Notes: generated from the letters alone by a model not told the origin. DNA of 64,000 nt from Acidimicrobiia bacterium (GCA_026002935.1 BPGH01000001.1:979965-1043964); one strand, 5' to 3'; positions 36,508 through 46,621 are shown, counted from the first letter of the stretch. Made by a program: numbers and translations.

Positions 36508-38864
36508 GTGCGGCCTCCGGCTCGGTGGTGGTGTGGTACGGCACGCGCGTCCCGTTCCCGGAGCAGCGAGACGATGCGCGCCGGCGACAGCGGCAGTTCG
36601 GTCACGTCGACGCCGAACGGCGCGAGCGCGTCGGCGACGGCGTTGACCACGGCGGGCGGTGCGCCGATCGCGCCGCCCTCGCCGACGCCCTTGAACCCGC
36701 CGGGCCCCGGGCTCGGCGTCTCGATGTGCCCGTACTCGATCGGCGGCACCTCGGCGGCCGACGGGACGAGGTAGTCCATGAACGTCGTGGCGAGCGGGTT
36801 CCCCTCGTCGTCGTACGCCAGGTGCTCGAACAGCACCCCCCCGATGCCCTGCACGACGCCGCCCGCGATCTGGCCCTCGACGACGTCGGGGTTGATCATC
36901 GGTCCGCAGTCCTCGCTCACGACGTAGCGCAGGAGCTGCACGCGGCCGGTCTCCACGTCCACCTCACAGGTGCAGACGTGCGTGGCATTCACCCAGATGG
37001 AGGTGTTCGCAGCCGTGTAGCGCGCGCTCGCCTCGAGGCCCGCGGGCACGCCCTCGGGGAGTGACTGCGGCTGGAAGTACGCGATGCCGGCGATCTCGCC
37101 GAGGGTCAGGCCCGCCGAAGGGGTGCCGCGCACGAACGCGCGGCTGCCCGCGAGCTCGATGTCGTCGACCGCGGCCTCGAGGCGGTGCGCCGCGATGGCC
37201 CGGATCCGGTCGCGCAGCACCGCGGCGGTCTCGCGGATCGCGCCCGCGGTCATGGAGCCGCTGCGACTGCCGGCCGCACCGGCGCCGAAGCCGGTGACCG
37301 CCGTGTCGCCCTGGATCGTGTGCACGTCCTCGATTCGGGCGCCCAGCGCGTCGGCCGCGAGCTGCACGACCGTCGTCTCGATGCTGTTCCCGGTCGAGCC
37401 GCCCGCGATGTACACGTTGACGACCCCCGACGGCTCGATCCGGATCGTGGCGGCCTCGGTCGCGTAGTAGCCGTAGCCGGGTGTCGACGGTTCGACGTAG
37501 GTCGCGATCCCGATGCCGGGGTACCGTCCGGCGGCGCGGGCGGCGGCCTGCTCGGCCCGGAAGCCTTCGTAGTCGACGATCGCGAGCGCCTGCTCGAGCG
37601 TCTCGAGCGGCGAGACGTGGTCGTAGGTCATCCCGTTGGGGTTGGTGTACGGCAGGTCCTCGCGCCGCAGGAGGTTGCGGCGGCGCAGCTCGGCCGGGTC
37701 GATCCCGAGGCGGCGGGCGGCGATGTCGATCAGCACCTCCCGGGCCAGCGACTCGAACTGCCACGGCCCGCGGTACGCGGCCCGCCCGACGGTGTTCGTG
37801 TACACGGTCTTCACCGAGAAGCCGGCGCGGGGCACCCGGTAGGGACCCGGGAACAGCACGCCGACCGCGGCCGCGGTGGTCACGGGCCAGGGGCTCGGGT
37901 AGGCGCCGCAGTCCTGCACGAAGTCGAGTGCGCGGCGGTGATCCGGCCCTGCTCGTCGAAGGCCATCGTCGCGGTGCCGTGCTCCTGGCGCGACTTGCCC
38001 GCGGCGAGCAGGTTCTCCCGCCGGTCCTCGACCCACTTCAGCGGTGCGCCGACCTTCGGCGCCGCGAGCATGATGCACATGTCGTCGCGCTGCACGACGA
38101 TCTTCTGGCCGAAGCCGCCGCCGGTGTCACGCATGATCACCCGGACGCGGTGCTCGGGGATCCCGAGCAGGCGTGCGCAGAACATGCGCCACTCGTGGGG
38201 TGACTGGGTGGCGGCGTGGATCGTCAGCTCGCCCGTCGCCGGCGAGTAGTCGACGACCATGCCGCGTCCCTCCATCGGCGCGGGCACGTACGCGTGCTGC
38301 ACGATCCTCTCGTCTGACGACCAGCGCCGCCGCGTCGAGCTGCTCCTGCAGGGCCGCGAGCGGACGGCCGGACAGCTCGCCGATCACGTTGGAACCGTGC
38401 GACTCGTGCACGAGTGCGTCGGCGTGCTCCGCGGTCGTGTAGTCGACGACCGGCGGCAGGGGTTCGTAGTCGACCACGACCAGCTCGGCGGCGTCGTGCG
38501 CGATCGCGAGGGTCTCGGCCACGACGAGGGCGACCGGGTCGCCGACGAAGCGCACCTCGCCCTCCGCGAGCGGCGGCCGGGGCGTCTCGGGACCCTGGGG
38601 CCCGACGGACGTGTGCCACTGCTCCCTCACGCCGGGGTTGAGGTCGGCGGCGGTGAACACGTGCCGCACGCCCGGCACGGCCAGGGCCTCGGACGCGTCG
38701 ATGCCGCGGATCGCCGCGCGCGCGTACGGGCTGCGCACGAACCGGGCGTGGAGCATGCCGGGCAGCGTCACGTCGTCGACGTAGGTCCCGCGGCCGGTGA
38801 GCAGCCGCGTGTCCTCGACGCGCGGGACGCGCGCGCCGACGTACCGCGCGGCCGCCGTCGTCAC
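36504..38864 (-). CDS. CoxL/xanthine-dehydrogenase-type molybdenum hydroxylase large subunit (two frameshifts)
   Basis: About 786 residues. The N-part reads RYVGARVPRVEDTRLLTGRGTYVDDVTLPGMLHARFVRSPYA; it breaks near 38312 and resumes with RIVQHAYVPAPMEGRG, then TGGGFGQK (molybdopterin contact), breaks near 37931 and resumes FVQDCGAYPS...TNTVGRAAYRGPWQFESLAREVLIDIAA, GSTGNSIETTVVQLAADALG and GGFKGVGEGGAIGAPPAVVNAV with the catalytic Glu. It would hydroxylate a ring or aldehyde using Mo-cofactor. No medium (FAD) or small (2Fe-2S) subunit gene is adjacent, which is unusual. GTG 38864 overlaps the SDR stop. Confidence 0.78.
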
Positions 38865-39601
38865 GGGATGACCGCGACCCGGCCGCCGTCGACCGGGATG
38901 ACGGCGGCGGTCACGAACGACGCGCGGTCGGAGCACAGGAAGGCGGCGACCTCCGCGACCTCCTCGGCCCGGCCGAGGCGGCGCATCGGGGTGTTGTCGG
39001 CCGCACCCGGGAAGTGGTCGAGCGCCGCGCCCATCCCCTCGGTCCTGATGTAGCCGGGGCAGACGCAGTTGACGCGGATGCCCTTCGCGGCGTACTCGAT
39101 CGCGGCGGTCTTGGTGAGCGAGACCACGCCGGCCTTGGCGGCGGAGTAGACGCCGGTGGCGGGGGAGGCGTTGAGCCCGCCGATCGACGACCAATTCACG
39201 ATCGCTCCGCCGTTGCCGCACTCCAGCATCGTGCGGATCGCGTGCTTCGTGCCGAGCAGCACGCCGCGCAGGTCGATGTCCATGACGCGGTCGTACTGCT
39301 CCATCGTGACGTCGGCGATCTTCGCGGCGTCACCGATCCCGGCGACGTTGCACACGGCGTCGAGGCGACCGAATTCCTCCACCGCGGCGCGCATCATGGC
39401 CTCGACGTCCGACTCGCGTGTGACGTCGCAGTGCACCGCGAGCACGCCGGTGCCGACCTCGGCGGCCGTGTCCTTCTGCGCGCCGCTGACGTCCGCGGCG
39501 ACGACCTTCGCACCCTCGCGGGCGAACACCTGGACCGACGCCCGGCCCATCCCGGAGCCGGCGCCGGTGACGACGGCGACCTTCCCATCGAGCAGCGCCA
39601 T
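38861..39601 (-). CDS. SDR-family oxidoreductase
   Basis: A 246-residue classical SDR: KVAVVTGAGSGMGRASVQVFAREGAKVVAADVSG (NAD-preferring Asp), CNVAGIGD, Ser in VNWSSIGGLN, YSAAKAGV (YxxxK) and the C-terminal FVTAAVIPVDGGRVAV. First gene of a five-gene leftward operon in which each gene overlaps the next by 4 bases or lies very close (SDR, CoxL-like, P450, TetR, amine-dehydrogenase-like). It probably oxidises the alcohol made by the P450 or the Mo enzyme. Confidence 0.9.
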   Translation of the reverse strand: MALLDGKVAVVTGAGSGMGRASVQVFAREGAKVVAADVSGAQKDTAAEVGTGVLAVHCDVTRESDVEAMMRAAVEEFGRLDAVCNVAGIGDAAKIADVTMEQYDRVMDIDLRGVLLGTKHAIRTMLECGNGGAIVNWSSIGGLNASPATGVYSAAKAGVVSLTKTAAIEYAAKGIRVNCVCPGYIRTEGMGAALDHFPGAADNTPMRRLGRAEEVAEVAAFLCSDRASFVTAAVIPVDGGRVAVIP

Positions 39602-39643
39602 GCGGTGATCCCCCTCCCGGCGCGCCGGGTGCGCCGGGCCACG

Positions 39644-39671
39644 ATTTCGCGTCAGGAATGTGCCACGAAAT
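39644..39671. promoter_or_regulatory. possible operator upstream of the SDR-CoxL-P450 operon
   Basis: ATTTCG and CGAAAT form an inverted pair spaced 16 bases, with GCCACGA preceding each arm region. It lies about 45-70 bases upstream of the SDR start. Low confidence; it differs from the motif of sites A-D. Confidence 0.25.
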
Positions 39672-39737
39672 GTCCCGCGCCGCAACCCCGCGACGCGGGG
39701 AGCCCGGTCCCGGGCCCGGCCCCGCGCGCCGGGTGGG

Positions 39738-39743
39738 TAGCGT
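39738..39743 (+). promoter_or_regulatory. -10 box TAGCGT of a leaderless promoter
   Basis: TAGCGT precedes ATG 39751 by 7 bases; no ribosome site is visible. This supports ATG 39751 as the true start of the polymerase gene even though the frame breaks soon after. Confidence 0.5.
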
Positions 39744-39750
39744 CGCCGTG

Positions 39751-40723
39751 ATGAGCGGCCGAGCCGTCGACGAGACCCGGTGCCGGGGTCGCGCCTGACC
39801 AACCTCGACCAGCCGTTGTTCGACGGTGCGGGTGCCACCAAGCGCGACCTCGTCGACTACCTCGACGCGGTCCACGACCGCATCCTCCCCGTGCTTCGCG
39901 ATCGCCCGCTCTCCGTGATCCGCGTGCACCGCGGTCACGACGCCTTCATGCAGAAGAACGTCCCGAAGTACACGACCCGCGTGGGTGCCGACCGTGCGGT
40001 GGTGGGCCGAGACGTCCAAGCGGGAGGTCTCGTACGCGCTGTGCAACGACCGGCGCACGCTGCTGTGGTTCGCGAACCAGCGCGCGGTGGAGTACCACCC
40101 CGCGCTGGTGCGTGCGGACCGTCCCGACCGGGTCACGCACCTCGTGCTCGACCTCGACCCGCCCGAGCCGGACGGGTTCTCGTCGGCGGTACGCGCCGCG
40201 CATCTCGTCCGCCGCGCGCTCGCCGACGCCGGCCTCGAGGGCGCGGTGAAGACCAGTGGCGCGAAGGGCGTGCACGTGTTCGTCCCGATCGACGACGGAC
40301 CCGGTCGAGGACGCCGCGGCCGCGACGCGCGCGATCGCGGCGCGCGCCGAGCGGCTCGATCCCGAGGTCGCGACGACCGCGTTCCTCAAGGAGGAGCGCG
40401 GACCGCGGGTCTACGTCGACCCGACCCGCGTGGGTGCGGCCACGGTCGTCGCGGCGTACAGCCCGCGCGTGCGGCCCGGCACGCCCGTCTCGTTCCCGCT
40501 GGGCTGGGACGAGCTCGACGCCGTCGAGCCCCGCGACCTCACCATCCACACCGCGCTGGGCCGGCTGGGCGGGCGCGACCCCTGGGCCGAGCTGATGCCG
40601 GACCCGTTCCCGATCCCGCCCGGTCTGGTGGAGGAGGGACGTGCCATCCCGCCCCCGCGTGTCGGGGCGATGCGGGAGGGGCGCCGGCGGGCCCGGGCCC
40701 GGCGCACGGCCGGCGGCGGGTGA
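39751..40723 (+). CDS. LigD-type polymerase domain of non-homologous end joining (about three frameshifts)
   Basis: The fragments in order are MSGRAVDETR (frame of 39751), VPGSRLTNLDQPLFDGAGATKRDLVDYLDAV...FMQKNVPKYTTRV (from 39780), PTVRWWAETSKREVSYALCNDRRTLLWFANQRAVEYHP...THLVLDLDPPEPDGFSSA...KTSGAKGVHVFVPIDD (from about 39986) and PVEDAAAATRAIAARAERLDPEVATTAFLKEERG...YSPRVRPGTPVSFPLGWDELD (from about 40300). LDLDPP holds the catalytic Asp pair and SGAKGVHV the nucleotide-contact motif of the PolDom. It is a stand-alone polymerase that fills gaps during end joining; breaks at about 39779, 39985 and 40300 look like single-base errors. Confidence 0.72.
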
Positions 40724-40811
40724 CCGCACCGGCGGCGGCCGCCGCGCGTGTGCCATCGTCACCGGGCGCGGGCGGCGCGCCCGGTGCCGACGCGTCCGGA
40801 GGGCACCCACG

Positions 40812-41657
40812 GTGGAGCGACGAGACCTGACCGGCCTGCTCGAGCTCGAGCAGCTCGACCGGGACCTGTTCCGCGGGCGCAACGAGCCCGGGGCGCGCGC
40901 CCGCCTCTCGCTGTACGGGGGTCAGGTCGCCGCGCAGGCGCTGCGCGCCGCGGGCGCGACCGTCCCGGCGGACCGCCTGCCGCACTCGCTGCACGGCTAC
41001 TTCCTGCGCCCGGGCCGCGTCGACCTGCCGGTGGTGTTCCACGTCGACCGTGACCGCGACGGCGGGTCGTTCTCGGCCCGCCACGTGCGCGCCGTGCAGG
41101 ACGGCGAGGTGATCTTCTCGATGCTCGCGTCGTTCAACACCCGCGAGGAGGCGCCGGCGTTCGACGCGGTCGCGACGCGCGGGGGGCCGCCGGCCGAGAC
41201 GCTGCCGCCGCGTCCGTCGCCGCTGCTCGTGGAGGTGCGCGAGGTGACCCCGACGCGCGTCGCCGACGGGCAGGTGCGCCACTCCGACCGCCTCTGGGTG
41301 CGCGCGGCGTCGCGGCTGCCCGACGACCCGCTGGTGCACGCGTGCGCGCTGATCTACGTCTCCGACCTCGGGTCGGGCTTCGGGCAGGTCGAGGTGCCGG
41401 GCCTCGCCGCGGGCGGTCCGAGCATCGACCACGCGGTCTGGTTCCACGAGCCGGTCCGCGCCGACGAGTGGATGCTGCTCGAGCTCTGGCCGATGAAGGC
41501 GGGCGGCGCGCGCGGCGTGTACGCCGGGTCGCTGCGCGGCACCGACGGACGGCTCGGCGCCGTCCTCGTGCAGGAGATGTTGCTGCGCGAGCGGCCGCTC
41601 TCCCCCGAGATCCTGCGGCGCGTCGCGGAGTATCTCGGGGTCACCCCCGACGACTGA
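40812..41657 (+). CDS. acyl-CoA thioesterase II (TesB-like, double hot-dog)
   Basis: A 281-residue protein: LLELEQLDRDLFRGRNE, LYGGQVAAQALRAAGATVPADRLPHSLHGYFLRPG, VDRDRDGGSFSARHVRAVQDGEVIFSMLASFN in the first hot-dog, and SDRLWVRAASRLPDDPLVHACALIYVSDLG...SIDHAVWFHEPVRADEWMLLELWPMKAGGARGVYAGSL in the second. The HxWFH and Asp/Ser/Gln positions fit TesB. It hydrolyses acyl-CoA to acid and CoA. GTG 40812 precedes the conserved LLEL; it may support CoA balance for the catabolic region. Confidence 0.9.
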   Translation: MERRDLTGLLELEQLDRDLFRGRNEPGARARLSLYGGQVAAQALRAAGATVPADRLPHSLHGYFLRPGRVDLPVVFHVDRDRDGGSFSARHVRAVQDGEVIFSMLASFNTREEAPAFDAVATRGGPPAETLPPRPSPLLVEVREVTPTRVADGQVRHSDRLWVRAASRLPDDPLVHACALIYVSDLGSGFGQVEVPGLAAGGPSIDHAVWFHEPVRADEWMLLELWPMKAGGARGVYAGSLRGTDGRLGAVLVQEMLLRERPLSPEILRRVAEYLGVTPDD

Positions 41658-41685
41658 GTCCGGCGGCGGTGCGGGCACCCGGCGC

Positions 41686-41691
41686 TAGCGT
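41686..41691 (+). promoter_or_regulatory. -10 box TAGCGT of a leaderless promoter
   Basis: TAGCGT is 6 bases before GTG 41698, without any Shine-Dalgarno sequence. Confidence 0.5.
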
Positions 41692-41697
41692 GGACCG

Positions 41698-42508
41698 GTG
41701 ACCGGCGACGGGCGCCCGCACGCGCACTACACCCACGGGCACGCGGAGGCCGTGTTGCGCTCGCACCGGTGGCGCACGGTGGAGAACTCCGCCCCGCACC
41801 TGCTGGCCCGGCTCGTGCCGGGCACGAGCGTGCTCGACGTGGGCTGCGGCCCCGGCACCGTCACCGCCGGGATCGCGGCGCGCGTCGCACCCGGCGCCGT
41901 GGTCGGGATCGACTCGTCCGAGGAGGTCGTCGCGCTCGCGGCCGCCGGCCCGCACCCGCCCAACGCGACGTTCCGCGTCGGCGACGCGTACGCCCTCGGG
42001 GTGGCCGACGGCGCGTTCGACGTCGTGCACGAGCACCAGGTGCTCCACCACGTCGCGGACCCCGTCGCCGTGGTGCGCGAGATGCGGCGCGCCTGCCGCC
42101 CGGGCGGCACCGTGTCGCTGCGCGAGACGGACTACGGCGCGATGTCGTGGTGGCCGCAGCTCCCCGGGCTCGACCGCTGGCGCGACCTGTTCCGGGAGGT
42201 CACGCGCGCGAACGGCGGGGAGCCGGACGCCGGTCGCCGGCTCGTGCGCTGGGCCCACGCCGCCGGGCTCACCGGATCTCGTCGTGAGCGCGTCGGTCTG
42301 GTCGTTCGCCACGCCCGGGGACCGGGAGTGGTGGGCGCAGACGTGGGCCGAGCGCACGACCGGGCCGCCGTTCGCCGACCGTGCCGTCGGGCTCGGGCTC
42401 GCGTCGCGCGCCGTGCTGGAGTCGTGCGCGGCGGCCTGGCGGGAGTGGGCGTCCGATCCCGACGCGTGCTTCCTCGTGCCCCACGTGGAGGTGCTGGCGA
42501 CCGCCTGA
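41698..42508 (+). CDS. class I SAM-dependent methyltransferase (one frameshift near 42274)
   Basis: About 270 residues in two frames. The SAM core is intact in the first: HTHGHAEAVLRSHRWRTVENSAPHLL, VLDVGCGPGTVTAGIAARVAPGAVVGIDSSEEVV (motif I and Asp of strand 2), FDVVHEHQVLHHVADPVAVVREMRRACRPGG. After AHAAGLT an extra G directly before GATC moves the end (DLVVSASVWSFATPGDREWWAQTWAERTTGPPFADRAVG) into the next frame. The UbiE/methyltransf_11 type acts on small molecules; acceptor unknown. Promoter is leaderless. Confidence 0.75.
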
Positions 42509-42523
42509 GCGTCCCGGGCCCGT

Positions 42524-43354
42524 TCAACGGGCGACGGCGATGTTCGTGTGCATCGGCACCACGATCTCGTCGCCGGCACGGTACTCGTCGACGACGGCGC
42601 GTGTCGCGTCGGTGATCGCGGCGAGGTACCCGTCGAACAGCAGCGGATCCTGCGCGAACACGGGCACGACCGCGGCGTACGCGAATTCCATCCTCGCGAC
42701 GAAGCTCTCCGCGTGCGGGAAGCGGGCCTCCACGACGTCCGTCCACACGTCGACGTGTCCGAAGCCTGCATCGAGCAGCAGCGACCGCAGCTCTTGCGGG
42801 TCGCCGAACGAGAACGGCGCCTCCAGCTCGGTCCTCGTCACCTCGACGCCCAGCCGGGCGAGGTGCGGCTCCTCGGCGTCGGCGAGCGCCGCGTAGAGCG
42901 GATGGCGATCGAGGCCCTGCCACACGGCGATCACCGCCGTTCCTCCGTCGCGCAAGGAGCACCGTTGCGCGCGGACTGCTGCCGGACGGTCGGCGAAGAA
43001 CTGGAGCCCCTGCTGGCAGTAGCACACGTCGAACGACGCGTCGGGCAGCCCGAGGGTGCACGCGTCGGCCTCGTGGTACTCGATGGGCGCCGCGCCGGGA
43101 TCGGCGGGGAACGACCGTGCCATGTCCAACATCGCCGGGTTGACGTCGACGCCCACGACGGTGCCGCCGCGTCCGACCTCGGTCGCGATCCGGCGGGTGA
43201 GGATCCCGGTGCCGCACGCCACGTCGAGCGCCCGCGCCCCTCGTGCGGGGCCGGCACGGGCGACGACCTTCTCGGCCAGGGGAGCGAAGATCGCGGGCCC
43301 GAAATAGGCCTGGTACGCCTGCGCGGGAGTGGCCGCGCTCTCGTCGATCGCCAT
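42524..43354 (-). CDS. class I SAM-dependent methyltransferase
   Basis: A 276-residue protein with the SAM fold: YQAYFGPAIFAPLAEKVV, ALDVACGTGILTRRIATEVGRGGTVVGVDVNPAMLDMAR, YHEADACTLGLPDASFDVCYCQQGLQFFADRPAAVRAQ and RDGGTAVIAVWQGLDRHPLYAALADAE. The last part resembles methyltransferases that act on small lipids or quinone-like acceptors. It converges with the preceding methyltransferase gene and lies downstream of the LuxR-type gene across 146 bases that hold no other feature. Confidence 0.85.
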   Translation of the reverse strand: MAIDESAATPAQAYQAYFGPAIFAPLAEKVVARAGPARGARALDVACGTGILTRRIATEVGRGGTVVGVDVNPAMLDMARSFPADPGAAPIEYHEADACTLGLPDASFDVCYCQQGLQFFADRPAAVRAQRCSLRDGGTAVIAVWQGLDRHPLYAALADAEEPHLARLGVEVTRTELEAPFSFGDPQELRSLLLDAGFGHVDVWTDVVEARFPHAESFVARMEFAYAAVVPVFAQDPLLFDGYLAAITDATRAVVDEYRAGDEIVVPMHTNIAVAR

Positions 43355-43500
43355 TCGGCACCTCCGCCGTCGCTGGCCGGCTCGGGGATCTGCCCACGTC
43401 TCAGGCGGTGCGACCGGGCGCAGAGGAGCCGGCCCCTCGACGGTACGGCCGGATCCCCGCCTTCGCATCGGTGGTACCACCCATCCGATCACCCATCCCG

Positions 43501-45192
43501 TCACGGTTGCCCGGTGCGTGGTCGCCGGGCAGTCGCCGGGGTCCGGCCGGCCGCGACGACGAATCGGACCGCCGCGGCGCGGGCCGCGCGTCCGTGCAGG
43601 CCGAGCTTGCGGTAGGCGCCGGCGAGGTGGCGTTCGACGGTGCGCACGCTCAGGTACAGCCCCTGCGCGATCTCCCGGTTGGAGCAGCCGTCGGCGACCA
43701 GGCGCAGGATCTCGTGCTCACGCGCCGTGAGACCGCCCGTGACCCGGGACGCGGACCGGTGACCGGGCTCCGCGGCGCCGACGCACGCGCCGATGCCGTC
43801 GAGCTCCTCGTGTGCCGCGTCCCGCTCCCGGCGCGCCGAGTCGGGACGGCCGATCTCCTCGTAGGCGCGCGCGACGACGAGTCGCGCGACCGCGGCATCG
43901 TACGGCAGCCGTAGCCGCTGGTAGAGGCGCAGAGCCCGTTCGAGCGGCGCCAGCGCGCCGGTGGCGTCGCCGCGCGCGAGGAGCACCGAGCCCGCCGCCA
44001 ACTGCGCCTGCGCGTGCAGGCCCGTCGTGTCGAACACGGTGGCGACGTGGGCGAGCTCGTCGGCGGCGTCGGCCCCCGCGTCGATGTCGCCGACGACCAC
44101 GAGGATCGTGACCGCGGCGGCGAGCAGGCGCGCGCGGGTGAGAGGGTTGGGCGGGGCCGCCTCGAGCGCGCGGTTGATCTCCGCGACCGCGAGGTCGGTG
44201 CTGTCCCGGGCGAGATGGGTGAGCGCGAGCCCGGGGCACGGGTCCCGCCCGAGCCGGTGCGCCTCGGCGAACCAGGTCTCGGCCGCGTCGAGCCGTCCCC
44301 GCCGGCGCGCGAGGTCGCCGAGCGTGTACGCCGCCTCGCCGATCATCGCCGGCACGAAGCCGGCGAGCTCGTCGAGGACGCGACGGGCCTCGGCCTCCGC
44401 GTCGTCCCAGGCACCACGCGCGTCCAGCAGCTGGGCGCGGTGCACGCGGCAGATCCCCGCGAACGGCCCGGCGCCGGGCATCGACTCGCACCACTGCGCA
44501 GTCGCCGCGGTCCACTCCGCGGCGCGGGCCCAGTCGGCGAGCTCCCAGCACGCCATCATGAGGCTGCAATAGATGTTGCCGGCCCACGCGGGGTCGAGGT
44601 CGTCCGACACCGCCGCGACCATCGCCTCGTCCAGCAACGCGAGGCCCGCCTGCACCTCGCCGCGCGAGATGAGCACGCGGCCGCGCTCCTGGACGCCGAG
44701 GGCCACCAGCGTCGGGTCGCGATGGCGGCGACCGATCTCGATGACCTCGTGTGCGAGGCGCTCGGCCGCATCGAGGTCGCCGTCCGCGTGTGCATGCTCG
44801 GCCTCGACGTACCGCAGGTATCCCTGCTCGGCGCAGTCGGGATCGTCCTCGAGCTGGCGCCACGCGCGCCCGAGCCACCCGGTCGCCTGCGCCTCGTCGC
44901 CGCGGATCATGAACGTGTAGCCGACGTCCAGCGCCACGAGCGCCGCGGTGCGGTTGCGACCCTCGTCGAGGTAGCGGCGGTGGGCCCGCTGCAGCGCCGG
45001 CAGCGCCGTGTCGAGGTCGCCGAGCCACCACGAGCAGTTCGCGAGCGCGTACAGGTCGTCGCCGTCGAGGCGATCGGCGCCGGCGCCGGTGAACGCGGCA
45101 CGCGCCGCGACCCAGTCGCGCGCCCCGTAGGCGGCCCGGGCACGCGCGAGGTCCTCGCGCTCGGTCCCGCCCGTCCCGGCTCGCGCGGCCAT
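43501..45192 (-). CDS. LuxR-family regulator with TPR-like N-terminal region
   Basis: A 563-residue protein. Residues 1 to about 450 are helical repeats of tetratricopeptide type (ARAAYGARDWVAARAAFTGAGADRLDGDDLYALANCSWWLGDLDTALPALQRAHRRYL and later RLYQRLRLPYDAAVARLVVARAYEEIG). Residues about 493-550 are a LuxR HTH (LTAREHEILRLVADGCSNREIAQGLYLSVRTVERHLAGAYRKLGL). No P-loop ATPase or receiver domain is seen, so the TPR part probably takes signals by protein contact. Target unknown; neighbouring methyltransferases are candidates. Confidence 0.88.
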   Translation of the reverse strand: MAARAGTGGTEREDLARARAAYGARDWVAARAAFTGAGADRLDGDDLYALANCSWWLGDLDTALPALQRAHRRYLDEGRNRTAALVALDVGYTFMIRGDEAQATGWLGRAWRQLEDDPDCAEQGYLRYVEAEHAHADGDLDAAERLAHEVIEIGRRHRDPTLVALGVQERGRVLISRGEVQAGLALLDEAMVAAVSDDLDPAWAGNIYCSLMMACWELADWARAAEWTAATAQWCESMPGAGPFAGICRVHRAQLLDARGAWDDAEAEARRVLDELAGFVPAMIGEAAYTLGDLARRRGRLDAAETWFAEAHRLGRDPCPGLALTHLARDSTDLAVAEINRALEAAPPNPLTRARLLAAAVTILVVVGDIDAGADAADELAHVATVFDTTGLHAQAQLAAGSVLLARGDATGALAPLERALRLYQRLRLPYDAAVARLVVARAYEEIGRPDSARRERDAAHEELDGIGACVGAAEPGHRSASRVTGGLTAREHEILRLVADGCSNREIAQGLYLSVRTVERHLAGAYRKLGLHGRAARAAAVRFVVAAGRTPATARRPRTGQP

Positions 45193-45270
45193 CGGGCAGA
45201 TCGTACGGTGGCCGTTGCCCCGGCGCCCGGCGGTTGTGGGGCCGGCCCGCCGCAGGGGACGATCGTGTCG

Positions 45271-46535
45271 ATGACGTTCCCCACGCGAGCCCGACGCCGG
45301 CCGCCGCCGGGATGGATCCCGGCCCGCCTCGCGCGCATCGACGAGCACCTGCGCAGTCGGTACGTCGGAGCCCGGCAAGATCGCCGGCTGCCAGGTGCTC
45401 GTCGCGCGCCACGGCCACGTCGCCCACCGCTCCTCGATCGGCTGCATGGACCGCGAGCGCGCCGTTCCCGTCGGGGACGACACGATCTGGCGCTGGTACT
45501 CGATGACCAAGCCGGTCACGGGTGTCGCCGCTCCTGACGCTGCTACGAGCAGGGCGCGCCTGAAGCTCACCGATCCCGTCCACCGCTTCCTCCCCGAGTG
45601 GCGGGACGCGAAGGTGCGCGTCCGCGCAACGGCGACGGCTCCACGTCGCTGGTCGCGCCCGCAGCGTCCCATGTCGGTGCGCGACGCGCTCATGCACATG
45701 ACCGGCATCGGCTACGGGCCGCGCGAGCGCGCGCTTCGACACGGCGGCGATCGCTCCAGGGACGGCCGATACGCGCCGATCGACCCCGGCGGCCACGCTC
45801 GGCGACCTCAGCGTCATGCTCGCGGCCGAGCCCCTGCGTTCGCACCCGGGGACCCGCTGGTTCTACTCGTGGTCGACCGACCTCTGCGCGCGCCTCGTCG
45901 AGGTCGCGTCTCGGCCGTGCGCTTCTCCGCAGTACCTGCGCGAGGTCGGTCCTCGGGCCGCTCGGCATGGTCGACACCGGGTTCTTCGGTGCCCGGAGGA
46001 CGCGGCCCACCGCGTCGCCGCCCTCTATGCGAGCGCGCGCCCGACAAGTCGCTGCGCCTCGTCGACGACCCGGCGCGCCGCCGCCTCACCCGCCCGCCCG
46101 CCCTCGAGTCGGGGGGCGGCGGGCTCGTCGGCACCATCGACGACTACGCGCGCTTCTGCCAGATGCTCCTCGGCGGCGGGCAGCTCGCCGGCACCCGCGT
46201 CCTCGGCCGCCCGACCGTCGAGCTCATGCGCACCAACCACCTGCCCGGGTGGGGGTGAGCTGCGCGACTTCGCCGTGCCCGGTGCGTACGGCGAGGTCGG
46301 CTTCGAGGGCAACGGGTTCGGGCTCACGGTCGCGGTCGGCCTCGGGCCGCGGCCGCCACGGCGACGGCCGCGCCCGCGGGCACGTTCATGTGGGGCGGCG
46401 CGGCGTCGACGATCTTCTGGATCGACCCGGTCGAGGACCTGTTCGTCGTGTTCATGACCCAGCTCCTGCCCTCGGGCACGTTCGACTTCCGCGGCCAGCT
46501 CACGGCGCTCGTCGTACGCGGCGATCGACGACTGA
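45271..46535 (+). pseudogene. serine hydrolase / class C beta-lactamase-like protein, many frame breaks
   Basis: Pieces in all three frames join into one beta-lactamase-fold protein of about 415 residues: ARLARIDEHLRSRYVEPGKIAGCQVLVARHGHVAHRSS, TIWRWYSMTKPVTGV with the SxxK nucleophile, KLTDPVHRFLPEWRDAKVRV, MSVRDALMHMTGIGYG, GTRWFYSWSTDLCARLVEVAS with the Tyr motif, GGGGLVGTIDDYARFCQMLLGGGQL and FDFRGQLTALVYAAIDD with stop at 46533. Single extra bases can be placed at GTC[G]GAG, GC[C]GCTC, CTG[C]TAC, GCG[C]CTG and GTC[G]TAC. The gene is either a decayed esterase/beta-lactamase relative or an intact gene seen through a bad sequence patch. Confidence 0.6.
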
Positions 46536-46621
46536 CGCGAACGCGTCGCGGCTCCTTGACCTCGAGTGCGGTCGAAGTCGTACGGTCCCGGGGACCGACG
46601 AGACGGAACGAGGAGATCCCG

